Assembly: GCA_037385045.1 (NCBI GenBank)
Contig: JARRNJ010000088.1
Coordinates: 1-16,569 of the forward strand
DNA from: JARRNJ01 sp037385045
Lineage (GTDB): Bacteria > Pseudomonadota > Gammaproteobacteria > JASBUN01
Length of the DNA: 16,569 nt
Direction of reading: 5' to 3'
Shown: positions 1 to 6,004 of the stretch, piece by piece
How positions within the stretch are numbered: position 1 is the first letter of the stretch
Layout of the letters: each line of letters starts with the position of its first letter
The notes under the pieces: model-generated
What the model was told of the DNA's origin: nothing
Databases searched by the model: none
Seen by the model: the letters and a program-made list of their open reading frames with translations, nothing else
Made by a program: the position numbers and the translations under genes

Positions 1-56
1 GGTGAACGCCCAAGCCGCAGGCGCCGGGCCGGGAATCCGAGCGCCCCACAAACAAG

Positions 57-80
57 AAAGGTTGCCGTCAGGCAACCTTT
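57..80 (-). terminator. Duplicate copy of the tRNA-Pro terminator hairpin
   Basis: A perfect 10-bp inverted repeat (57-66 with 71-80) with a 4-nt loop, followed on the minus strand by a moderately U-rich tail. It is identical to the hairpin at 200-223. It sits behind the orphan 16-nt tRNA 3' end at 89-104, so it may act as a second, back-up terminator or be a passive relic of the duplication. Confidence 0.6.
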
Positions 81-88
81 CGCTCAAA

Positions 89-104
89 TGGTCGGGGCGA
101 GAGG
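89..104 (-). pseudogene. Orphan 3' end of tRNA-Pro (acceptor strand plus CCA)
   Basis: Sixteen nt are identical to the 3' terminus of the intact tRNA-Pro at 232-247: part of the T-stem 3' strand, the acceptor 3' strand, the discriminator A and CCA. The sequence on its 5' side (minus strand, from about 105) no longer matches a tRNA and offers no T-stem partner, so this is not a functional gene. It is part of the 104-bp duplication. Confidence 0.75.
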
Positions 105-116
105 GTGAACCGGGAC

Positions 117-137
117 CGAATGTCCGGCGGACATTCG
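117..137. repeat. 9-bp perfect hairpin in the spacer between the repeats
   Basis: CGAATGTCC (117-125) and GGACATTCG (129-137) are perfect inverted repeats around a 3-nt loop. The hairpin lies in the 40-bp segment that separates the two long repeats. That segment is bounded by GGTGAAC at 104-110 and at 144-150. No U-tract follows on either strand, so it is not a typical terminator. Its function is unknown. Confidence 0.6.
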
Positions 138-199
138 CAGCCCGGTGAACGCCCAAGCCGCAGGCGCCGGGCCGGGAATCCGAGCGCCCCACAAACAAG

Positions 200-223
200 A
201 AAGGTTGCCGTCAGGCAACCTTT
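200..223 (-). terminator. Intrinsic terminator of tRNA-Pro
   Basis: Perfect 10-bp stem (200-209 with 214-223) and 4-nt loop, starting 8 nt beyond the tRNA CCA on the minus strand. The stem ends in UUU and is followed by CUUGUUUGU. Position, perfect pairing and the U-rich tail fit Rho-independent termination of the tRNA transcript. Confidence 0.75.
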
Positions 224-231
224 CGCTCAAA

Positions 232-308
<77 letters not shown>

Positions 309-540
309 AGTTCTCTACTACACAAAAATTAGCTTACCTGAAAATCTCATACCAAGCGTTTCGTCCCATTACATGAGTAATGATTTTCTAACTGTTTTTC
401 GCCATGCGCACAATTTTATCCCGTTCGGGTGCGCTACCGGGCCGCACCACGCCGCGCATGACTTGTAGCCCGCGCCGGCCGTGTCCGGCGGGCGGGAAGG
501 CGGCATTTTACCGTATTGCCGAGGGCATAGGAAGGCGCGC
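309..540. other. Intergenic region between the MerR-type gene and tRNA-Pro
   Basis: No coding sequence is supported. The region holds a diverged tRNA 5' half (430-456), a small AT-rich inverted repeat (CATTAC/GTAATG, 367-382) and a GC-rich imperfect hairpin near 469-496 without a U-tract. The stretch from about 309 to 420 is clearly AT-richer than its surroundings and is the natural place for a tRNA promoter, but no good -35/-10 pair stands out. Confidence 0.6.
430..456 (-). pseudogene. Diverged 5' half of a tRNA-Pro-like gene
   Basis: Positions 430-456 align without gaps to 282-308, the acceptor 5' strand and D-arm of the intact tRNA-Pro, with 23 of 27 bases identical. The match stops at the point where the anticodon arm should begin, and no anticodon or T-arm follows. 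It is best read as a decayed tRNA copy or the scar of a recombination event. Chance similarity is unlikely at this length but cannot be excluded. Confidence 0.55.
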
Positions 541-897
541 TCAGCGTTTCAGGATCTGTAGGATTTCTTCCAGTTCCATGCGCACTTGGCGCACAATCTG
601 CTGACTTTGGGTGAGGTCCTCGCGGGCCGATTCACCGGACAGTTTCTGCCGCGCGCCGCCGATGGTGAAGCCCTGTTCGTACAGCAGGCTGCGGATCTGA
701 CGGATCATGATCACGTCGTGGCGCTGGTAATAGCGCCGATTGCCACGCCGCTTCACCGGCTTGAGCTGCGGAAACTCCTGTTCCCAGTAACGCAAGACGT
801 GCGGTTTGACCTGGCACAGCTCGCTGACTTCACCGATGGTGAAATAGCGTTTGCCGGGTATCGCCGGCAGTTCGTTATTGTTCCCCGCCTCCAGCAT
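541..897 (-). CDS. MerR-type transcriptional regulator (ihfA-linked)
   Basis: A 118-residue DNA-binding protein. Residues 18-40 form the MerR helix-turn-helix (YFTIGEVSELCQVKPHVLRY), the wing is RRGNRRYY (50-57), and a second helical part runs to about residue 86. A charged, coiled-coil-like tail (92-117) probably dimerises. There is no separate effector domain and no cysteine cluster for metal sensing, so the signal, if any, is unknown. The length matches the small MerR protein found after ihfA in many Gammaproteobacteria. The ATG lies inside the last codons of ihfA (23-bp overlap), with GAGG just upstream, suggesting translational coupling. Family assignment is firm. Targets cannot be inferred. 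Confidence 0.9.
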   Translation of the reverse strand: MLEAGNNNELPAIPGKRYFTIGEVSELCQVKPHVLRYWEQEFPQLKPVKRRGNRRYYQRHDVIMIRQIRSLLYEQGFTIGGARQKLSGESAREDLTQSQQIVRQVRMELEEILQILKR

Positions 898-1177
898 AGG
901 CCTCGACTCGTGCTTTTAGTTTTTGTCCTGGTCGGAAGGTCACCACGCGCCGCGCGGTAATCGGAATTTCCTCGCCGGTCTTGGGGTTACGGCCCGGCCG
1001 CTGGTTCTTGTCCCGAAGGTCGAAGTTCCCGAATCCGGACAGCTTCACCTGCCGTCCGTTTTCCAGCGCCCGCCGGATCTCCTCGAAAAACATTTCCACC
1101 AGCTCTTTGGCTTCCCGCTTGTTCAACCCGAGTTCTTCGAACAAACGCTCCGCCATGTCAGCCTTGGTTAGTGCCAT
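875..1177 (-). CDS. ihfA: Integration host factor subunit alpha
   Basis: A 100-residue HU/IHF-family DNA-bending protein that forms a heterodimer with IhfB and acts in nucleoid structure, site-specific recombination and promoter architecture. Visible features are the N-terminal helices (MALTKADMAERLFEELGLNK), the signature GFGNFDLRDKNQRPGRNPKTG and the conserved proline at about residue 65 that intercalates into DNA. The start lies 3 bp after the pheT stop codon, the classical pheT-ihfA arrangement, so it is co-transcribed with the phenylalanyl-tRNA synthetase genes. The Shine-Dalgarno is weak (GAGAGA-like), consistent with coupling to pheT translation. The length is normal for the family. 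Confidence 0.97.
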   Translation of the reverse strand: MALTKADMAERLFEELGLNKREAKELVEMFFEEIRRALENGRQVKLSGFGNFDLRDKNQRPGRNPKTGEEIPITARRVVTFRPGQKLKARVEAYAGGGEQ

Positions 1178-1180
1178 CGT

Positions 1181-3559
1181 TCAGTCTCTCAGTGCTGCAC
1201 CCAGTTCTTGTTTGAGTTTGGCCACCACCCGGTCGATTGCGGCGTCCACTTCACTATCTGTAAGAGTGCGTGAAGATTCCTGTAAAATCAAGCCAAAAGC
1301 CAAACTTTTTCGCCCAGAATCTATGCCTTTTCCGCGATACACGTCAAATATCCGCATCTCCTGGAGCAGATCCGGTACGGCCTCCCGGACACAATCCCGC
1401 AGTTGCCGTGCGGAAACGCCCTCATCCACCACGACGGCCAGGTCACGGCGTATTGATGGATACTTCGACAACGCCTGGAAGCGCGGAATAGCCGCCTGTT
1501 GAAGCCCTTCCAGCTCCAACTCGAACAACAGGATATTTCCGCTGACCCCCAGCTTTTGTTGCACCTCTGGGTGCAAAGACCCCGCCCAACCCACGGCCTT
1601 GTTGTTGCGCTTAATGCTGGCGCTTTGTCCGGGGTGCAGGGCGGGATGTCTCGACGCTGTAAAGATAAAGTCATCTCCGCACCCCGTCAAATGGAGCAGG
1701 GCCTCTACATCCCCCTTCAGATCATAGAAATCCGCGGCCCGTCCCGCCGCGCTCCAGCCCTCCGGCAGCGCGTCCCCGGCTATCGCGCCTGCGATCACTT
1801 GAACTTGTTTTAATTCATTATCTTGTACTATAAACTTCAGACCTGACTCGAATATACGCACACGCTCCTGCTGGCGATTCCGGTTGTGGATGAGGGTACC
1901 GAGCAACCCGGTCCATAGGCTGGCCCGCATCACCGCCATTTCAGAAGAGATGGGGTTGGCAAGATGCATGACCGCCGCCCCGGGGTGCAGCGACTCCTGC
2001 ATCGCCGGATCCACGAAACTGTAGGTGACCACCTCCTGATAGCCCCGGTCCACCAGCAGCTGGTGCAAGCGCGGCAACGGCAAGGTGGCTTCGGGGCGCA
2101 CGTGCATGGCCACCCGGCCGCCGGGCCGCCGGCTTGGGATCCGCTGGTAGCCGTAAATCCGGCTCACTTCTTCGATCAGATCGGCTTCGATGGCGATGTC
2201 GAACCGAAATGACGGCGGCACCACGCGCCAGCCTTCTTCCACGGCCTTGACCTGCATACCCAACCGTTCGAGCACCTCAGCCACGTCCGTTGCGTCCACA
2301 TCGATCCCCAGCAGCCGCCGCAGCCGGGACCGGCGTAACACTATCGGTTCGCGGACCGGCAGGTGGGATCGCGCGGCAGTCTCGATGACCGGCCCCGCCC
2401 GGCCGCCGACGATGTCCAGGAGCAGACGTGTGGCCCGTTCCATGGCGCGGTGTTGCAGTTCGGGATCCACTCCGCGTTCGAAGCGGTGGGACGAATCCGT
2501 TTGCAGCCCGTAGCGCCGGGCGCGGCCGGCGATGGCCGTGGGGGCGAAATAGGCGCATTCCAGAAACAGGTCGACGGTCCCCTCGCCCACGCCCGAGTCG
2601 GCACCGCCCATGATCCCGGCCATGGCCAGCGGCTTGACATGATCGGCGATCAGCAGGGTATCGGAATCCACCTCCACCACTTTGCCGTCCAGCAGCGTGA
2701 GCTGCTCGCCGTCCGCCGCCCGGCGCACGCGGATGCCGCCCTCGAGCCGGCCCAGGTCGAACGCGTGCATGGGCTGGCCCAGTTCCAACAGCACATAGTT
2801 GGTCACGTCCACCAGGGGGCCGAGGCTGCGGATGCCGCCGCGGCGCAGGCGTTCCTGCATCCACAGGGGCGTGGCGGCCGCCGGATGCACCCCGCGCATG
2901 ACGCGCCCCAGGTAACGCGGGCAATCCGTCGGCACCTCCACTTCCACGGGGAACGTGTCGTCGATCGCCTGCGGGATCGGCTCGGTGCGGATCCAGTTGA
3001 CCGGCGCCCGGTTCAAGACGCCCACCTCGCGGGCGATACCTGCCACACCGAGGCAATCGCCGCGGTTGGGCGTCAGGTCCACGTCGATGACCTGGTCGTC
3101 GAGCCCGAGATACTCCCGCAGGCTGGCACCCACCGGCGCGTCGTCGGGCAGCTCCATGAGGCCTTCGGAAACCTCCGCCAGCCCCAGTTCCTTGGCCGAA
3201 CACAACATGCCAAGTGATTCGACGCCGCGCAGCTTGGCACGTTTGATCGTGAAATCGCCCGGCAGGCGGGCGCCCACCACGGCCGCGGGAACGCACAGGC
3301 CGCGGCGCACGTTGGCGGCGCCGCACACGATGTTGAGCGGCTCGCCGCTGCCGACGTCCACCTGACAGACGCGCAGCTTGTCGGCATCGGGGTGCGGCGC
3401 GACATCGCGCACCCGCGCGACCACCACCCCGTCGAACGCCGGCGCCGCCGGCGTTACCGAGTCCACCTCCAGGCCCGCCATGGTCAACTGTTCGGCGAGC
3501 TCCGCGGTCGACACCGGCGGATCAACCCATTCCCGCAACCAATGTTCGCTAATTTTCAT
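1181..3559 (-). CDS. pheT: Phenylalanine--tRNA ligase beta subunit
   Basis: A 792-residue subunit of the alpha2-beta2 PheRS (E. coli about 795). In order it shows an N-terminal segment beginning MKISEHWLREWVDP, a tRNA-binding OB-fold (about 39-148), the B3/B4 region (about 210-385) that in this family edits mischarged Tyr-tRNA(Phe), B5 (about 400-475), a catalytic-like core, and a C-terminal FDX-ACB anticodon-binding domain (about 695-790). The ATG matches the family N-terminus. It sits 76 bp after pheS, a longer gap than in E. coli, and no strong Shine-Dalgarno precedes it. ihfA follows after 3 bp. No frameshift or missing segment was seen. Confidence 0.98.
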   Translation of the reverse strand: MKISEHWLREWVDPPVSTAELAEQLTMAGLEVDSVTPAAPAFDGVVVARVRDVAPHPDADKLRVCQVDVGSGEPLNIVCGAANVRRGLCVPAAVVGARLPGDFTIKRAKLRGVESLGMLCSAKELGLAEVSEGLMELPDDAPVGASLREYLGLDDQVIDVDLTPNRGDCLGVAGIAREVGVLNRAPVNWIRTEPIPQAIDDTFPVEVEVPTDCPRYLGRVMRGVHPAAATPLWMQERLRRGGIRSLGPLVDVTNYVLLELGQPMHAFDLGRLEGGIRVRRAADGEQLTLLDGKVVEVDSDTLLIADHVKPLAMAGIMGGADSGVGEGTVDLFLECAYFAPTAIAGRARRYGLQTDSSHRFERGVDPELQHRAMERATRLLLDIVGGRAGPVIETAARSHLPVREPIVLRRSRLRRLLGIDVDATDVAEVLERLGMQVKAVEEGWRVVPPSFRFDIAIEADLIEEVSRIYGYQRIPSRRPGGRVAMHVRPEATLPLPRLHQLLVDRGYQEVVTYSFVDPAMQESLHPGAAVMHLANPISSEMAVMRASLWTGLLGTLIHNRNRQQERVRIFESGLKFIVQDNELKQVQVIAGAIAGDALPEGWSAAGRAADFYDLKGDVEALLHLTGCGDDFIFTASRHPALHPGQSASIKRNNKAVGWAGSLHPEVQQKLGVSGNILLFELELEGLQQAAIPRFQALSKYPSIRRDLAVVVDEGVSARQLRDCVREAVPDLLQEMRIFDVYRGKGIDSGRKSLAFGLILQESSRTLTDSEVDAAIDRVVAKLKQELGAALRD

Positions 3560-3635
3560 CGCTTGAGATCAAAGAGAGCAGCGCAAAGAGAAAAGACATT
3601 CCTCTCATCTTTATTGTCGCTTCCCTTCCCTCCTG

Positions 3636-4652
3636 TTATCGGAACTGCCGCAAAAAACGCAGGTCGTTTTCAAAAAACAAACGCAGATCGTTGACGCCGT
3701 AACGCAGCATGGCCAGCCGTTCCACCCCCATGCCGAACGCGTAACCGGTGAACCGCTCATTGTCCACGCCAACGTGTTCGAACACCCGGGGATGGATCAT
3801 GCCGCAGCCCAGTATCTCGATCCAGCCGCTGTGGCCGCACACCCGGCAGCCTGCGCCCCGACAATGCACGCACTCCACGTCGGCCTCGGCCGAAGGTTCG
3901 GTGAACGGGAAGTATGACGGGCGAAAGCGCACCGCGAGGTCGCGCTCGAAGAACTCCTTGAGAAAATCGTCCAGCGTACCCTTGAGGTCGGCGAAGCTGA
4001 CGTTCTCATCCACCAGGAATCCTTCCACCTGGTGGAACATGGGCGAGTGCGTGAGATCCGAATCGCAGCGGTACACGCGCCCGGGCGCGATCACCCGCAA
4101 CGGCGGCTGCCGGTGCTCCATCACCCGGATCTGAACCGGTGAAGTGTGGGTGCGCAGCAGCCGATGCTCGCCGAAATAGAACGTGTCGTGCATCGCCCGC
4201 GCCGGATGGTGCTCGGGTATGTTGAGCGCCTCGAAGTTGTGGTAATCGTCCTCGATCTCCGGCCCTTCGGCCACTTCGAAACCCACGCTTTCGAACAGCT
4301 CCTGGATCCGCTGCAGGGTGCGGGTGATCGGATGCAGTCCGCCCGGCCGCTGGCCCCGTCCCGGCAGGGTCACATCCAGGGCCTCGCCGGCCAGCCGTGC
4401 ATCCAGCGCCTCGGCTGCAAGCGCCTGTTTGCGCTGATCGAGCACCGCCTGCACGGCCTGTTTGGCGTCGTTGATCGCCTTGCCGGCATCCCGCCGCTGC
4501 TCGGGCGGCAGACCGCCGAGCTGTTTGAGCTGCTCGGTCAACACACCCTTCTTGCCGAGAAACTGGACGCGAACCTGATCGAGCTGGGGCAGATCAGTGG
4601 CGCCGGCGACCGCCTGCTCCGCTTCTCGGACGATATCGGAAAGATCCTGCAC
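3636..4652 (-). CDS. pheS: Phenylalanine--tRNA ligase alpha subunit (GTG start)
   Basis: A 338-residue class II synthetase subunit that activates phenylalanine and, with PheT, charges tRNA(Phe). An N-terminal coiled coil (about 1-90) is followed by motif 1 (GLHPITRTLQRIQELF, about 105-120), motif 2 around FRPSYFPFTEPSAE (243-256) and motif 3 GMGVERLAML (about 307-316). The start codon is GTG at 4652, with GGAG 6 nt upstream. It is about 11 residues longer than the E. coli protein because of an insertion with four cysteines (C261, C264, C269, C272) after motif 2, a possible zinc-ribbon knuckle that I believe occurs in other bacterial PheS proteins. It lies downstream of a strong terminator-like hairpin. 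Confidence 0.97.
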   Translation of the reverse strand: MQDLSDIVREAEQAVAGATDLPQLDQVRVQFLGKKGVLTEQLKQLGGLPPEQRRDAGKAINDAKQAVQAVLDQRKQALAAEALDARLAGEALDVTLPGRGQRPGGLHPITRTLQRIQELFESVGFEVAEGPEIEDDYHNFEALNIPEHHPARAMHDTFYFGEHRLLRTHTSPVQIRVMEHRQPPLRVIAPGRVYRCDSDLTHSPMFHQVEGFLVDENVSFADLKGTLDDFLKEFFERDLAVRFRPSYFPFTEPSAEADVECVHCRGAGCRVCGHSGWIEILGCGMIHPRVFEHVGVDNERFTGYAFGMGVERLAMLRYGVNDLRLFFENDLRFLRQFR

Positions 4653-4735
4653 GCTGTTCTCCGCTTCCGGCCCATATACAGGTCACTGGTGGGCCAACAC
4701 ACATGGACGGTTCGAGTTGTACTGATCGATGCAAC

Positions 4736-4770
4736 AAAAAAAGGGGAAGGCACTCATGCCTTCCCCTTTT
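4736..4770 (-). terminator. Strong intrinsic terminator/attenuator between rplT and pheS
   Basis: On the minus strand a 14-bp perfect stem (4757-4770 with 4739-4752) and a 4-nt loop end in a run of seven U. It lies 60 bp beyond the rplT stop. A second GC-rich hairpin (4784-4814, ten positions with one mismatch and one G-U) lies just before it. In E. coli an attenuator controlled by the Phe-rich pheM leader peptide occupies this place. Here I see no Phe-rich leader ORF, so it may be a partial terminator that sets the ratio of ribosomal-protein to synthetase transcripts. Confidence 0.93.
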
Positions 4771-4829
4771 GAGATAGGTGATGGCAGCGGCGGCTATACA
4801 AGGCCCGCCGTCGCCGGATCCCCAGGCCG

Positions 4830-5189
4830 TCAGGCGGAAAGGCTTGCCTTGGCTTGCTCCGCCAGCACCGCAAACGCCGCCTTGTCGTAAACCGCCAGGT
4901 CCGACAGCACCTTGCGGTCGATCTCGACCTCAGCCTTGCGCAGGCCGTTGATCATCTGGCTGTAGGAAAGCCCGTTCTCGCGAGCGGCGGCGTTGATGCG
5001 CACGATCCACAGCGCACGGAACTGGCGCTTCTTCTGCCGACGATCCCGGTAGGCATACTGGCCGGCCTTGGTGACCGCCTGTTTGGCTACGCGGAACACG
5101 CGGCTGCGGGCGCCCTGGTATCCCTTGGCCTTGGACAGGACCTTCTTGTGTTTGGCGCGGGCTTCAACCCCACGTTTGACTCTTGCCAT
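4830..5189 (-). CDS. rplT: 50S ribosomal protein L20
   Basis: A 119-residue, highly basic protein (E. coli 118). It matches L20 throughout, from MARVKRGVEARAKHKKVLSK, through the RRQKKRQFRALWIVRINAAA segment that contacts 23S rRNA, to the C-terminal domain ending near KASLSA. L20 is needed early in large-subunit assembly, and in E. coli it represses its own operon by binding the mRNA before rpmI. The ATG is preceded by AGGAG, which overlaps the rpmI stop region. The gap to rpmI is 13 bp, so the two are translated as a pair. A strong terminator follows. Confidence 0.98.
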   Translation of the reverse strand: MARVKRGVEARAKHKKVLSKAKGYQGARSRVFRVAKQAVTKAGQYAYRDRRQKKRQFRALWIVRINAAARENGLSYSQMINGLRKAEVEIDRKVLSDLAVYDKAAFAVLAEQAKASLSA

Positions 5190-5202
5190 GTCTCGTCACT
5201 CC

Positions 5203-5400
5203 TCAGTTGAACGGCAGCATGCGACGTACGGCGGCGACGTCGGCGTCCTTCACCTGCGCGGTGGAACAAAGCTGCCGCTTGCGCTTGCTGCTCTTCTTGG
5301 TCAGGATGTGACGATGGTGCGACTGGCCGCGCTTATAGCCGCCCGACGCGGTACGGCTGAAGCGCTTGGCTGCGCCCCGGTTACTCTTCATCTTAGGCAT
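5203..5400 (-). CDS. rpmI: 50S ribosomal protein L35
   Basis: A 65-residue basic protein of normal L35 length. It has the typical start MPKMKSNRGAAKRF, the central GGYKRGQSHHRHILTKKS and a short C-terminal helix. The ATG has GGAGT upstream with suitable spacing. It lies between infC (73-bp gap) and rplT (13-bp gap), the universal infC-rpmI-rplT order. In E. coli, L20 controls translation of this gene, and L20 and L35 are coupled. The tight spacing here allows the same. Confidence 0.98.
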   Translation of the reverse strand: MPKMKSNRGAAKRFSRTASGGYKRGQSHHRHILTKKSSKRKRQLCSTAQVKDADVAAVRRMLPFN

Positions 5401-5473
5401 TACAACTACTCCGCATTTGGTTTATCGATCCAGGCCGGCGTCGACGTCCTGTCCGCCGCGGGCATCAAAGACC
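5401..5473 (-). promoter_or_regulatory. infC-rpmI intercistronic region, possible L20 operator
   Basis: This 73-nt spacer between the infC stop and the rpmI start occupies the place where E. coli carries part of the translational operator bound by L20. The sequence is GC-rich and can form several alternative pairings, but I could not recognise the 23S rRNA-like L20 binding motif with certainty. The assignment rests on position only. Confidence 0.25.
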
Positions 5474-6001
5474 TTACTTGGAACCCTTTTTCGGAGTGAA
5501 CACCATCACCATCTGGCGCCCTTCCATGCGCGGCCACTGCTCCACCGCGCCGTATTCCTCCAGGTCCTTTTCCACCCGTTCCAGCAGCTGCCTGCCGAGT
5601 TCCTGGTGCGCCATTTCGCGTCCGCGAAAGCGCAAAGTTACCTTCGCTTTATCACCATCTGACAGGAAACGTATCAGGTTGCGAAGTTTTACCCGATAAT
5701 CCCCCTCGTCCGTTCCTGGACGAAACTTGATCTCCTTGACTTGAATCTGCTTCTGCTTCTTGCGCGCAGACTGCAGTTTCTTGCTCTGCTCGAACTTGAA
5801 CTTGCCGTAATCCATGACCCGGCACACGGGCGGATCAGCGTTTGGCGACACTTCAACCAGGTCCAGTCCAGCCTCTCCGGCACTTTGAAGCGCCTCCTCG
5901 ATCGAAACAATCCCCGCCTGTTCTCCTTCGGCATCGATCAGCCGAACCTGCGGCGCGGTGATCTGCGCGTTCAATCGAGTTTTCGTTTTTCCGGTTGCGA
6001 T
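5474..6001 (-). CDS. infC: Translation initiation factor IF-3 (AUC start)
   Basis: A 175-residue IF3 that binds the 30S subunit, prevents premature 50S joining and monitors start-codon and initiator-tRNA fidelity. The N-domain contains DLVEVSPNADPPVCRVMDYG, the linker is Lys-rich, and the C-domain contains IKFRPGTDEGDYRVKLRN and RFRGREMAHQELG. The start is taken as ATC at 6001-5999. GGAGGA (6014-6009) lies 7 nt upstream, and the added N-terminal residues restore the family's Arg-x-Asn segment before the conserved (Q)VRL. The only other candidate, TTG at 5974, is 34 nt from the Shine-Dalgarno and cuts the N-terminus short. The in-frame thrS stop TAG lies 3 bp before the ATC. Rare AUU/AUC starts are known for infC and allow autoregulation by IF3. 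Confidence 0.95.
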   Translation of the reverse strand: MATGKTKTRLNAQITAPQVRLIDAEGEQAGIVSIEEALQSAGEAGLDLVEVSPNADPPVCRVMDYGKFKFEQSKKLQSARKKQKQIQVKEIKFRPGTDEGDYRVKLRNLIRFLSDGDKAKVTLRFRGREMAHQELGRQLLERVEKDLEEYGAVEQWPRMEGRQMVMVFTPKKGSK

Positions 6002-6004
6002 GCT

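Noticed and set aside
2277..3326. A 349-codon minus-strand frame
   Set aside because: It is an out-of-frame shadow of pheT; the product is a low-complexity Arg/Gly/Pro-rich sequence.
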